A DNA stretch of 64,000 nucleotides from Microascus cirrosus (GCA_030271035.1 JAMBUN010000302.1:62001-126000); one strand, 5' to 3'; counted from the stretch's first letter, positions 23,501 to 34,176 are shown. The notes: generated by a model not told the origin, from the letters alone. Numbers and translations are program-made.

Positions 23501-24099
23501 GCGAGAGGCTCCTTTTTGTTCGGGAGAGAGCAAACGGATACTACGCACCCATTACGTATTTCTCCGCCAAGGTCCTTTTCGACATCGTCCCTCTCCGCAT
23601 CATTCCGCCTATCCTCATGGGTGCCATTGTGTATCCCATGACGGGCCTCGTACCTGATATGGAGAACTTCGCCAAGTTTATCATCGTTCTCGTGCTATTC
23701 AACCTTGCGGCCGCGGCGATCTGCCTCTTCATTGGTATCATCTGCAGGGACGGGGGCGTGGCGAATCTGATCGGCTCGCTCGTCATGCTTTTCAGCCTGC
23801 TCTTCGCGGGCCTCCTCCTCAACCACAACGCCATCCCCAAGGCGGCCGTCTGGCTGCAGACGCTCTCAATATTTCACTACGCATTCGAGTCGCTTATTGT
23901 AAACGAAGTCGTCGAGCTCACGCTCGTGGACAACAAGTACGGCATCAACATCACGGTACCGGGCGCTGCGATTCTCAGCTCCTTCGGGTTCCACAACGAC
24001 GCGCTCTGGTCGGATATTGTGAGCCTGGCTGTGTTCGGAGCAATCTTCATCCTGCTGGCCTACAGCGCTATGCATGTTCTCCTCGTTGAGAGACGGTAA
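20595..24099 (+). CDS. adp1: ABC half-transporter of the ABCG family, ADP1-like, with cysteine-rich ectodomain
   Basis: Exons are 20595-20752, 20852-20964, 21030-21326 and 21401-24099 (1088 residues). Layout: a signal peptide (LLLGALVALPSLPAMASA), then a Cys-rich extracellular or luminal region with EGF-like repeats (NCLLPAHSCAQYGSCNE, CDCPEGFGGDDC, CKCDDGWSGINCNVC). A transmembrane helix follows at about 318-340. The cytosolic ATP-binding cassette has Walker A GASGAGKTT (about 402), signature ISGGEKRR (about 510) and Walker B ILFLDEPTSGLDA (about 531). A long linker comes next, then a six-helix membrane domain from about residue 830 to the end. This order (ectodomain, TM, NBD, TMD) is that of yeast Adp1, whose substrate is not established. 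As a half-transporter it should dimerise. Catalytic motifs are intact. The early introns all lie in the ectodomain part. Confidence 0.95.
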
Positions 24100-24576
24100 C
24101 AAGCAGAGGTTTGGGAAGGAGAGCAGGAGTAAGCTTCGATTGGGATAGATGTAGTGTAGATGGGATTGTGGTTGTGCTGTTCTTGGCGTTACTGGCCGGT
24201 TTTTATATGTTCCTATTTTGATATTTTACTATAGCGAAGTCGACAGAGGCTGTCAAGTCTTATTCCTGATCTGTGGTACTCGTCCGGTTCAAGGATGCAT
24301 AGGATGAGTTTGCAAGCATTGATAACGTTTGGAACAAGTACACAACTCGCAGCGAAATTGCCAAAGAGTTCTTAACTCCTGAGTATAAATAAAGTACATG
24401 CATACATATTTTGTACAGTCTACTTCCACGTCTTGTCTGACCCCTAACCTTCTCAGGCCCTTTACAGGCGTGAAAGCCAGGTCTCACCGGTGCCCATCGT
24501 ATAACTTCCCCGACCGTTTCCCGGCATCACAGTCAAATACCACCCTTTTCCTCCCATGAGACTCAATTCCAGATGC
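24100..24576. other. Gene-free stretch between convergent genes
   Basis: 3' flanks of the ABC transporter (+) and mS26 (-). It is AT-rich, with AATAAA-like sequence near 24385. No gene is seen. Confidence 0.5.
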
Positions 24577-25515
24577 TCAGGTATCCCGGTCAGCCATCTT
24601 CCCACCTGTAAGCTCCTCCGCAGTCCTCTTCTGCCGCTTCATGTTCCTCGAGTAATCGGCCGTGTACTGCTCCATGGCATTCCCAGGCGAGTCCCTCACG
24701 ACCCGGCCCACCATGTCGAAGATACCCGACTGCGTGCCCCACTCCTCCCACGCACTGTCCTTGGCTGGGTCGCGCCAGTAGTTCTCGGAGAACATCCTCT
24801 CGACCTCGGCCTCGAGCTGCTTCTCGTCGACGATGAACTCTCTCGCGTTCATGTACAGCTCCATGATGGCGTCGCGCCTCGCCTCCTTCTTCTCCGCCGC
24901 CGCCTTCTCTGCGAGCTGCCTACTCGCCTCCGCCTTTTCGAAGCGCTGCGGGTCGGGCAGGACCTCCGTCTGGAGTGTCTCGGCTAGGATGGTGGAGCGC
25001 GTGAGGAATTCGTCCACGCGCTCCGGCGCGAGACCGGCTTTCATGTGGGCCCTATGTTTCTCGGCGCCAACCTTGGCGTCGCGCTTGTCCTTCCTCTCCT
25101 TGCGGGCCCAGAGGCCCTTCAGACCGGAGCGCAGGTTCGTCCGGCGGTTCTCCGCCATGAGCCGCTTCCAGTTCCGCGGGTGTTCGGGCTTGAGGGTTTC
25201 TGGTGCGGGCTCCTTCTCGGAGTATGGGTATGTCTCCTCGACGTAGGAGGCCTCGAGCTTGCGGGCATCACTGGCCTGAGGAAAGACCTTGCGAGGGACG
25301 GGAAGGCTTCCGCGCACCCGGGTAGGCTTCTTCTCCTCGGAGAGCGGCGGCGTCGGCACCGGGATGTAGTCGGGTGATTGGGGAGGGAGGGCGGATCTCT
25401 GGGAAGTGCAGGAGAAGGATCGTGCTGTTGACGTGGCGGTCGTGTAGGCTGGCGCAAGGGGGCGAGTACTCGAGAGGGCGAGCCGGCCCAAATGACGGGG
25501 ACCGTGGAGAGCCAT
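24577..25515 (-). CDS. Mitochondrial small-subunit ribosomal protein mS26 (Pet123-like)
   Basis: A single exon encodes 312 residues. The first ~40 residues (MALHGPRHLGRLALSSTRPL, then TTATSTARSFSCTSQ) are basic, Ser/Thr-rich and free of acid, as in mitochondrial presequences. A GSLPVPRKVFP block follows, then long charged helices: GLKGLWARKERKDKRDAK, VDEFLTRSTILAETLQTEVL, and a coiled coil rich in Lys, Glu and Ala leading to NAREFIVDEKQLEAEVERM and ENYW. This last part parallels the end of animal mS26 (an EEAKTFI...NLEARVE-type segment). S. cerevisiae Pet123 is the yeast mS26. The assignment rests on this helix pattern and layout, so it is a little less certain than the enzymes. It is divergently paired with NOG2. 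Confidence 0.78.
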   Translation of the reverse strand: MALHGPRHLGRLALSSTRPLAPAYTTATSTARSFSCTSQRSALPPQSPDYIPVPTPPLSEEKKPTRVRGSLPVPRKVFPQASDARKLEASYVEETYPYSEKEPAPETLKPEHPRNWKRLMAENRRTNLRSGLKGLWARKERKDKRDAKVGAEKHRAHMKAGLAPERVDEFLTRSTILAETLQTEVLPDPQRFEKAEASRQLAEKAAAEKKEARRDAIMELYMNAREFIVDEKQLEAEVERMFSENYWRDPAKDSAWEEWGTQSGIFDMVGRVVRDSPGNAMEQYTADYSRNMKRQKRTAEELTGGKMADRDT

Positions 25516-25922
25516 TGTCGGCAGGTGTCGACCCTCGACCTCAGCTGGATAGAAGGGAGGTTATTTCGGTCCTGAGAGCAGCTATCCAGCGATAGTCGCG
25601 CCGGATAACGGTCTCAAGGTCGGGATCCGTTGGGTTGATGCGAGGTGGATTGGGAATTTGTCGTGTGCTGAGGCGTTCGCGACCAGGAAGATTTTCGATC
25701 TGCTCCCGAATAAAGGAGTTTAATTGGATGGGGTGGTCCTGCATGTCCCACAGGGAAGGCTCCGCTGGCTTGATTTCATAAGCGAAACCAGCCTCTGGGA
25801 AAAATTCCTGAAAATTGTATGGGCCCCCACCTACTTTTTTTTTTCCTGAGAGTCAAGCATTGAGCATCACCAAGACACACCCTCCATGCTTGGCCATATT
25901 TGCGCGTAACTTGCAGGCCAAG
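25516..25922. promoter_or_regulatory. Compact bidirectional promoter of mS26 and NOG2
   Basis: 407 bases separate two divergent ribosome-related starts. A poly-T run lies near 25837-25846, a typical nucleosome-excluding tract in fungal promoters. Co-regulation of the two genes is inferred. Confidence 0.5.
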
Positions 25923-28418
25923 ATGGGTACTTTCAAGAAAGAGAAGAACCGGAGGGCCCGGGACGGTTCGTCCTCCGGGGGCCTGGGGAATGTGAGGACG
26001 AAGGGGGAGAACTTCTATCGGTAAGTGAAGAGTCAGCTACTAGATCGAATGGAAGTTCGTACTAACATGTTTTGTACGCAGCTCCGCGAAGAAGGTCAAG
26101 ACCCTGGGCATGCGCAAAGATAATGGCCCGCAGAGGAATGCCGATGGGAAGATTACCAAGGCTGCCCAGTACCAATCTAGGGACGTCCCGCAGGCGAGGG
26201 TAGAGCCCAACAGGAAATGGTTCACCAACACAAGAGTATGGAACTAAACTACGCACTCCTCAGAGAGACGCCTGCTCCTACCGCGCATACTCTAACACGG
26301 GCCTTTTTCAGGTCATTTCACAAGACAACCTCACCGCTTTCCGCGAAGCCATGGCCGAGAAAGCAAGCGACCCCTACCAAGTCCTTCTGAAGTCCAACAA
26401 GCTGCCCATGAGCCTCCTGCGGGAGGAGAAGAACATCAACGGTCTGAAACAACACCAGGCGAAGATGACGGTCGAGAGCTCGCCATTTTCAGATGTCTTC
26501 GGCCCCAAGGCGCAGCGGAAGCGAGTCAAGATGGGCGCTGGCACCCTAGCGGACCTTGCCGGCGAGGCGGAGAAGGGACTCGAGGAGTACCATGAGAAGG
26601 AGGAGCAAGCGAGGTATCTCAGGGGCGAGGGTGACGATGGGGCGACCTTGGCAGTGGAACCTATCTTCAGCAAGGGTGGCTCGAAGAGGATATGGTATGT
26701 CCGGCTCCTGGAATGACCAGTGAATTTGCTTGTGAGTATGCTAACTTGTTGCAGGAACGAGCTTTACAAAGTGCTAGATTCGAGTGACGTCGTCCTCCAT
26801 GTCCTCGACGCGAGGGACCCCCTAGGAACGAGGTGCCGTAGCGTCGAGAAGTACCTCAAGGCGGAGGCGCCCCACAAGCATCTCATCTTTGTCCTCAACA
26901 AGTGTGATCTGGTGCCCAGTTCTGTGGCTGTAAGTAAACACACCCTTGTCTTCCAGCGACATGTTCTTCCTGTTATTCTGCCCTGTTTGCCCAGTGTCTT
27001 TGTCAGGATACCTTCTCGCACTTTTGGTGCAGCTGTAGAGGCCATCTGTTACACGCTGGGCAGAGCAAATTGCCAGTCTCGCTGTCCTTGACTCTTGGGT
27101 CCTTGGATAGGTGAATCCCGTTTTGGGGTTTGCCATGAGAACTGCCATGTTTCAATTGAGTTGAAGTCTGCCAGCCCTTCTATTGCGGCCTTACGTGGCA
27201 GTCTTCTTAGTATCGATTCATACATCAGCGATTTTACCCTTCTTACCCTTCACATAGTGTTTACCACGTACTAACGGTAAACAGGCTGCGTGGGTCCGAT
27301 TGCTATCAAAAGATCACCCCTGTCTAGCATTCCATGCTTCCATAAACAAGTCTTTTGGGAAGGGCTCCCTCATTAGTCTTCTCCGCCAATTTTCGACTCT
27401 CCACGCCAAAGACCGGAAAGAAATTTCCGTTGGCATGATTGGATAGTAAGTTTGGCTTCTAACAGGCTTCAATTCAGTTCCCTGCTAACTGCTGAGTAGT
27501 CCCAACGTCGGGAAGAGCTCAATAATCAACACGTTGAAGAAGAAAAAGGTCTGCACAGTTGCTCCAATCCCTGGAGAAACAAAGGTCTGGCAATACATAT
27601 CGTTGATGAAGAGGATAAGTAAGTTAGCTTTGTTTTTGTTTTATCTCGAGGCACGCCGTTCCTAACCTCCTTTTCTAGACCTAATCGATTGCCCCGGTAT
27701 TGTCCCACCAAACATGAATGATACCCCAGAGGACATCCTGCTGCGAGGCGTCGTGAGGATTGAGAACGTCGAGCACCCGTCACACTACATCGCGGCGCTC
27801 ATGGGCAAAGTCAAGCGGCACCACCTAGAGAGGACCTACGAACTCAAGGGGTGGACTGATTACATGTCATTCCTCGAAATGCTGGCACGGAAACAGGGCA
27901 GGCTAATGAAGGGTGGTGAGCCGGACGTCGAAGGTGTTGCGAAGATTGTTGTGCACGACTTCCTCCGGGGCAAGATCCCGTGGTTCACGCCGTGCCCGTC
28001 AACGAGTGACTCGGCCGGCGTGGTTGTCGAAGGACGCGAAGGGAAGCTTGGCGAGATGCCGAAGAAGCGGAAGCGCGATGGGGTTGAGAGTGTTGGCACG
28101 TCTGCGCCATCGAAGGATGAGGAGGACAGTGAAGAAGAGTTTGGCGGGTTCGACAGTGCGGACGAAGATGAAGATGAGTCATCAGACTCCCAACCTGATG
28201 CCAACGAAGCAAGTGACGATGACGAGGAGGTTGATAGGATATCGTTAGGGGACTCGAGCGATGAGGCATCCGACTCAGGGGGCGAGGATGAGGACAACGG
28301 CGCTGAAGCGTCAGGGGGAATATTATCAGACGGAGGGGATGACTCGTCCGAAGACGGTGGGGCGCCTATCGAACCGGATAATAAGACCGGACGGGCGAAC
28401 AAGAGGCGGAGGAAATAA
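25923..28418 (+). CDS. nog2: Nucleolar GTPase NOG2 (60S subunit biogenesis)
   Basis: NOG2 is a placeholder GTPase on pre-60S particles, needed for 27S pre-rRNA processing and nuclear maturation. Exons are 25923-26020, 26082-26235, 26312-26694, 26755-26929, 27285-27445, 27500-27618 and 27679-28418 (609 residues). The N-terminal domain is basic (KKEKNRRARD; VEPNRKWFTNTRVISQDNL). The GTPase is circularly permuted: VLHVLDARDPLGTRC, then G4 NKCDLVP (about 260), then G1 GYPNVGKSS (about 323-331), CTVAPIPGETKVWQY, and G3 DCPG (about 367). The C-terminal tail has a bipartite-type basic run (KKRKRD) followed by a long acidic stretch and a basic end (NKRRRK). All motifs are intact. Intron 4 (26930-27284, 355 bases) is several times longer than the other introns here and carries a candidate snoRNA. 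Confidence 0.97.
26988..27227 (+). ncRNA. Candidate H/ACA box snoRNA in NOG2 intron 4 (snR191-like position)
   Basis: Hairpin 1 is closed by TGCCCAG (26988-26994) with CTGGGCA (27056-27062), with an apical GCAC/GTGC stem at 27018-27030. It is followed at once by AGAGCA (27062-27067), which fits the H box ANANNA. Hairpin 2 has a lower stem TGAATC (27112-27117) with GATTCA (27215-27220), and an upper stem GAAGTCTGCCA (27163-27173) with TGGCAGTCTTC (27196-27206), 10 of 11 positions paired. ACA sits at 27222-27224, three bases before the proposed end. Fifteen bases separate the upper stem from ACA, the usual 14-16 spacing. Known: in S. cerevisiae the NOG2 intron hosts H/ACA snoRNA snR191. The same host gene plus this structure makes an orthologue plausible. 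The exact 5' end and the target uridines are not resolved. Confidence 0.55.
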
Positions 28419-29490
28419 TGCTGATGGACGGGGCACATGACGCCCAGGCAGGTGTCATTTCAATACAATGCCTGGAGACTGTGCTGCGCCAATGGGTGTC
28501 CTCCCGATCTTATTGTGACTCCCACCTTGTATCTTTCCCAGGCGCAGGCGATATCGCAAGTATAGTTCAAGGCTTGATCTGTGACTTAGCGACTGGCACG
28601 CACCGTGTGGCAGACATGGTACATGATTCCAAACGTACCGCATGCGACAGGCGACACGCGGTGGCCAGACCCTCTATCGAAATGCCCCTTTGTATCCCAA
28701 CGTCGACCACCGAAGGTAGTATGATTTCCGGCAGGAAAGTCCATATCACAACCAGTTTTACATGCAAGCCAGTGCTGATGGAGCCGATGGCCAGTCTCAA
28801 GCCCCCGAGGCTGTTGGCTCATAATAGGCCCATGGCGATGTAGATGAGTATCTCTTAGAGAATCTGTGGACCAACCAATCCCGAAGAGGGAGGAAGGGCG
28901 TCGCACATCGTGGTGAATCGCTTGGGATCCATCAACAACTACCATGGCTTCCATAATTTCATTATGGAGCCCTGTTCACATCTAGGTGGTAGCGAAACAG
29001 TATGGATACAGTCCGAGGACAAAGACCAACCCGCATACCCCTGAACAGTCCATCGTACCTTCGGCCGACCTCACCGCTCTGGGAACCAGCCATGACGGCT
29101 TCATCTATCATTCTCGTTTCAAAATTTCTCCCTGTTTACATCTAGGACAAGACCTGCCCATCGCATTCCTACATAGAGTATTATTTTGGCTAGTCCACGG
29201 GTCAAACCAACCTTGTTTTGTCAGAATGTTTTCGTTGCCTTGGCCTGCCTATCCATCGGGTGAGAGCCTCAAAAAGCTATTTAAATGCCTTTATCCCTCG
29301 TGGGACTGTCCGTGGGAGAGCGCTAGCAACGTGGGCCACTAGGGACCCTATAGCAATCACAGTACAATCACGGCTGTTCGGCGAGCCCTGTCCCCGAAGG
29401 CTCTATTAAGCGTGTCAGGCAAGCCGTTCAACTCCGTCCCCGACCCTTTCCAACTCTGACGCCAACGGTGACCTCGCCAGGGAGTCTGGC

Positions 29491-29880
29491 TTGCCTGTTG
29501 TTAACCCGCCCTCACTCTGCAAGGACTTCGATGAGCTAAATGCAGAACTGGAGAAGACTAAGAAGTGCCGTGCTCGTCGTCGGGAGTTCGAGTCTCGCTG
29601 TCACCGTCAGGAGAAGCTTCGCGCTTCCCACGAGGAGACCGATGCGAGAGACTGGTTTGGCGCTTGTCAGCGGCACTCCACAAAGAGGTCCTGGCAGTCC
29701 TCGTCTAGTCAGGTCACTGGAGAAACTGCGGGTGAGGGTAAGGGTGCCTCGTCGCTAGCTATTTCCTTGTTGGCTCCCTGTTCGGTTTTGCTATTCCGTG
29801 ATTTGTTGGATCTCGACACCCGCGGGCGTTGGAGGGTACCGGGATCTTATTCTCCGATTGTTTGGTGTCGAATTAGATAG
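29491..29880 (+). pseudogene. Possible coding remnant, coiled-coil-like, no ATG start
   Basis: The frame is open for 129 codons after an in-frame TGA but has no ATG. It encodes a charged stretch (CKDFDELNAELEKTKKC, then RARRREFESRCHRQEKLRA) that looks like a short coiled coil, followed by Ser-rich and hydrophobic sequence. I do not recognise a family. It may be a gene or transposon relic, or chance. Confidence 0.2.
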
Positions 29881-30633
29881 AAAAAGAAAGCCTCGGTTTT
29901 CGCTATTTGGCCAGCGGATGTGTGATTCGAGCTAGTTCTCACAATATCTGTTTCAAGGTGAGTTCACAGGGCGCGACCAAGGAGAGCTTACTCAATGGAA
30001 ATAACAATAGCACGGTTCGCAAGACCCTAGTCTTTCCCCATGGAGCAGTAATATTTCGCGACGGAAACGACGCCGCAAAATTGGAAGGAAAAGAGGAGTC
30101 GGAGATTATCCTTCTCCCGGGATTTCCGGGACAGCTCCGGGTTTCCGGTCCGGCCCGGGACGGCACCGGTGCCGGGCGTCGACGGAGGAAAAGGGCGGAG
30201 CCTGAGGATTGCTGCCATTTCGGGAAAGAGGGGCTCTCGGTTGGGGGCTCGGACTCGTCGAGCTTATTGGTTATGCCGGGTAGCGTAAGGGCCGGGTTTC
30301 GTAAGATTTGGCGGCGAGATATCGGGCTGAAATCTGGAAGCGGGCATGGAATGAGGTTGAGGCAATGCTACATATCTATACGTTGTTGGTCTGTCCTACA
30401 ACGAAGCTCGAGACCGGGATGACACGTTGGATGGACCCCTGAAGAGATACTGGTGGCTTACCCGGTTCTCGGTTCCTGCTGGCCGCGGTAAAATACTCCG
30501 CATCTTTCCAGCATATACCATCCCGAGCCTAATAACAGCATATTTAACGAGTTGCAATTAAGGGGCGAGGATATCCCAGACCTACCTCGTAGCCAAGACG
30601 CGTGTAATTGACGTCGGTGCTCAGCAGCATTCA

Positions 30634-30809
30634 GGCTAATAAGCTCAATGCCTCGATAGTGAGCTCCACTGCTCAACTTATTAGGCTACTCTGTCTTTCT
30701 GCCTATAAGTCGCCCCGGATAACCTAGATTCTCGTTCCTTGCAGTGAACTCGGTATTAGCGCTGTAGTGAAGATTTCTCCGTCGGCCTTTGGACTCTGCT
30801 TATAAGCTC
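30634..30809 (+). promoter_or_regulatory. Putative xylanase promoter elements
   Basis: GGCTAA at 30634-30639 matches the core GGCTAA site bound by XlnR/Xyr1-type xylanase regulators in Aspergillus and Trichoderma. TATAAG occurs at 30704-30709 and 30801-30806; the latter is 121 bases before the ATG, a usual TATA distance. Sites of this length also occur by chance. Confidence 0.35.
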
Positions 30810-30921
30810 GCCCGGCCGTCCTCCACTTACGACGTAGAGGAGCTAGCTCAATGCGCACACAGCCCGTGCCCAAGATCATCTGGACACCCACCTTGTCGAA
30901 TTCCCTGTTCAAGCCCTCAAG

Positions 30922-32596
30922 ATGCGTTCCCACCACCTCCTTCCTGTTATACCCCTTCTGTCCCCGGTCACCGCCCAGCTAAACCAAGCCGCACAAGCCG
31001 CTGGTCTAAAGTTCTTCGGCACCGCCGTCGACAACCCCGCCCTTTCCAATGCCGCCTACATGGCCATCGCGCGGGACTCGGCCGAGTTCGGCTCCATCAC
31101 GCCGGCCAACGGCCAGAAGTGGGCCAACACGGAGGGCAGCCGGGGCAACTTCGGCTTCGGCATGGGGGACGCGGTGGCCGCCGTGGCGGGAGACCGGCCC
31201 ATGAGGTGCCATACGCTGGTCTGGCATAACCAGCTGCCCGGATGGGGTGAGTATACTGGTCACCCTTGTAGTTGAGGTGTTCGATGCTGTTCATGTACCA
31301 TTTGGGCTTTGGAATACCGGACGGCTAGGGCAGGGCTTAACCGTCGCTCCTTCCGCACCAGGGGCAAGGGCGGTATCAGCACTACCAATTGGCAAGTGAC
31401 AAAGTTGGCAGAGTGCTGGAGTGACTCCCCGTCTCACGAGCACTGTATTAGACCTCTCACACTCGAATCCCGGAAATTCCAGTATTCGAAGTCCAGACGC
31501 AGGGAGGCACCTCCTGTGACCCGAGGATCAAAGGATTACCGGGGTTAAGCCGTCTCTCGATGCTGTTCTTCTAGTCTTTTCGCTCCCTCCTTCCCTGATT
31601 TTTTGCGGATGGACGAACGGTGCTAGTAACAGCTTAAAAAGTCAGGGAATGAGATGCGGTGGACTAACACTTCCAAGTTAACAGTGTCTTCAATCGCGAG
31701 GACATGGAGCGAGTAATTACGGCGCACATAACCAATGTTATGGAGCACTACAAAGGCCAGTGCTACTCATGGTACGTCTCTCTCCCAGATTTCAATCCTC
31801 CTCTAGCCCCTAACACCCACAGGGACGTCGTCAACGAAGCTGTAGAAGACGACGGCACCTTCCGTCAAAGCCCCAGTACGTCCCCTGTCCCCAATTTCCT
31901 CTCCAACCTCTAAGAACCCCAAGTGTACCGCGCAATGGGGGAAGACTTCATCACGCACTCCTTCAAAGTCGCCGCCGAAGTCGACCCAGACACGAAGCTC
32001 TACTACAACGACTTCAACATCGAGCGCTACATAAACGACAAGATCCGTGCCGTCCACGGCCTCGTCTCTCGCGCCATCGCCGCCGGCGCCCGCATCGACG
32101 GCATCGGCATGCAGGACCACGCGCGCGTCGGATCGGCGCAGAGCCAGCAGGAGCTCACCGACACGATGAACTTCTTCGGGGAGGTGGTGGACGAGCTGGC
32201 GTTTACGGAGGTGGACATCCGGCATACCAGCTTGCCCGTAGGCGATGCGGAGAGGGAGCAGCAGGCGTCGGATTATGTGGAGATGGTGAGGGCTTGTCTT
32301 GCGGTGGAGAAGTGCATCGGTATAACTGTGTGGGATTTCGCCGACCAGGTGCGTTGCCATCCTCGTTGCTTAAAACCGTGGGTTGCAGTCTGACTGTGTC
32401 GTAGTACTCCTGGATTCCGAACGAGTACCCCGGTGAGGGTGAGGCCTGCCTCTTCGACAATAACCTCCAGAAGAAGCCGGCGTACCACAGCGTGCTGAGC
32501 GTCCTTGAGAGCGCCGCTGCAGAAAGGACAGCGGCGCCCGAAGCTACGGCGACAACATCGGAGACAGTTGCCACCCCGGAGCCAACAGGCGAATAA
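30922..32596 (+). CDS. Endo-1,4-beta-xylanase, glycoside hydrolase family 10
   Basis: A secreted enzyme that cleaves the xylan backbone. Exons are 30922-31246, 31678-31771, 31823-31875, 31924-32348 and 32405-32596 (362 residues). A signal peptide (MRSHHLLPVIPLLSPVTAQ) is followed by the GH10 barrel: FGTAVDNPAL, FGSITPANGQKW, the substrate-site motif CHTLVWHNQLPGW, the acid/base motif WDVVNEAVED (Glu145), YYNDFNIE, and the nucleophile motif FTEVDIR (Glu253). The barrel closes with VWDFADQYSWIP and LFDNNLQKKPAY. There is no carbohydrate-binding module. The tail is a short Thr/Ala/Glu-rich segment. Acceptor choice for exon 2 (after CTTCCAAG) restores PGWVNSVFNRED. The acceptor for exon 4 is less certain by a few codons. 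Intron 1 is 431 bases, unusually long for this region. Confidence 0.94.
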
Positions 32597-32855
32597 ACCG
32601 GGTTGCTCGCGTTCGGGCTAGAGTGCGATGATCTTAGGTCTGGGACCTAGGGAAGGGCGGATGCGGATGTTTCGTGGATCTATGCGGCCTGGCCGTCCTA
32701 AGTATCACAAAATCACCGGCCATGGTTTGATCTTGATCAATATCTCTCGCCAACATCTACCGAAAGTCATTTCGAGTATCGTTTTCTCGAACACTGTCCA
32801 GGTCTAACGTAACGCCCCGCTCGTAAGCTCATAAGTCTACCAGATCCCGTTCGCC

Positions 32856-34176
32856 TCAAGAAATCAGCATCTCACTCACGAGCCCCTTCGAGAACCCACT
32901 GACAGCCCCTATCATCTTATCCAGCACCCCCTCCTCAACCCAAAAGTGCCCCGCCGTCGACACCTCCACGGCATGAAACCTCGACTCCCGCGCCCCTTGT
33001 AAGCGCCTGGCCCACCCACGCAGCTTCGCGACGGGGACGAACACGTCCTTGTCCCCGTAGATGGCGAGCGTGTGGTTCCGTGTGAGCTTCAGCTCCTCGG
33101 CGGCTCTTTCTTCAGATCCGTGATTGTTTTCTGGCGAGTCGATGTTTTCAGACGTCTCTGTTTTAGGCTGGAACGGATTTCTCATTTTCGGGACGGATGG
33201 AAGAGCCAACTTCGAGGGGAGGAACGACATGGTCGCCAAATGCGTGATGACACCCTGCAGTGGCGACACAAGCAAGTATGCCACCGTCGGTACCACAAGC
33301 CCTACCCTCTCAAGCCTCACAGGCCCCTCTCTCTGGTTACCGCACTGCTCCCCATCTCTCTCCTGGTCCTTCCTTTTCCGGCCCACCACATCGCCAATAC
33401 TCTTCCTAATCCTCTCCCTCTCAAACACAAAAGACCGCCTTCCATCCCCAGATCTCCTTACCTCTCCCGACTCCGTGCCGCCTACACGTATGCCCGGAGA
33501 CTTCCTCGGCGAAAACTCGGCCCGCGAGCGTCTCACTTCCCTCGCGCGAGCAAGCACATCCCGCTCATGCTCGGCGAGATGCTCTGCACGAAGGCGGATT
33601 TCCGCGGCTGCAGAGCCGAGCTCGGGGTTCTCGAAGGGAGTGAGTAGATCTGAGAGGGGAGGGAGGAGAGTGGTTATCATGGCGCCGTAAGAGTAGCCTC
33701 CCATGAGGAATACTGGCGGCTGTGGGTTCCTGGGGGCAGAGGGTTCACGAAGATGGTGGGCATAGTAGAGCATAAAGGCCGCCACGGAGATATAGTCGTC
33801 CTTCTCCCCCTTGGCCGTCCAGGATGTCCGTCCTTCCGAGTCTCCGGCTCCCCTAGACCACTTAGCGAGGTTCTCTCAAACTTGCGGGTGACTTCGGAGG
33901 GGCTCACCGAAAGTTAAACGTCCCGACAAGATAACCCCTCCTCACCAACGTCCCCGCAACGACATCCACAATCCCATCATCCGCGCTCCCCCCTAGCGGT
34001 GCGTACGGATGCGCAAACATAGCCACCTGGCCTCCCCACTCTCCCTCCCCGCCTCGCCAACTCAGCGCGGAGATGGAGAGAGAGTCTGGGTGGTAAACCC
34101 TGCATGACAGAACCGTCGTATCATGGATCGAGGGGATAGTGAAGGATATTGTCGGCGGTGGGAGCGCGCTCTCCAT
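32856..34176 (-). CDS. Alpha/beta hydrolase, serine-hydrolase type
   Basis: Exons (minus) are 33908-34176 and 32856-33852 with a 55-base intron, giving 421 residues. The N-terminal strands carry VAMFAHPYAPLGGS (oxyanion region) and GTFNFRGAGDSEGRTSW, a fingerprint of the fungal hydrolase family related to bacterial CocE/dienelactone-type esterases. The nucleophile elbow is GGYSYGA (Ser144). The acid is in LAIYGDKDVFVP and the histidine in VSTAGHFWVEEG, so the triad is complete. Between nucleophile and acid is a long charged insert rich in Arg and Glu (about 110 residues), probably a disordered lid. There is no signal peptide or membrane helix, so it is probably cytosolic. The substrate is unknown. 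It lies just downstream of FAT1 on the same strand, but 430 bases apart, so co-transcription is not implied. Confidence 0.9.

Larger units (their letters stand above)
28419..30921. other. Gene-poor stretch (2.5 kb) upstream of the xylanase
   Basis: No complete gene is supported. It includes a motif-free coiled-coil-like open frame without an ATG (29491-29880), a 10-base inverted repeat (CAGGCAAGCC at 29416-29425 and GGCTTGCCTG at 29488-29497), and the xylanase promoter at its right end. Confidence 0.45.

Noticed and set aside
16913..24099. Idea that the aminotransferase, ABC transporter and nearby genes form a secondary-metabolite cluster
   Set aside because: There is no polyketide synthase, NRPS, terpene cyclase or pathway regulator nearby; the neighbours are CoA synthesis and housekeeping genes.
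29540..29600. TTCGAGT loop with partial stem near 29570, resembling a tRNA T-arm
   Set aside because: Only four of five stem pairs form, and no other cloverleaf arms are present; the stretch looks more like old coding sequence.
31334..31551. GGCTTAACC / GGTTAAGCC inverted repeat inside xylanase intron 1 as transposon termini
   Set aside because: Nine bases over this distance is expected about as often by chance, and the arms do not abut the 12-base direct repeats.
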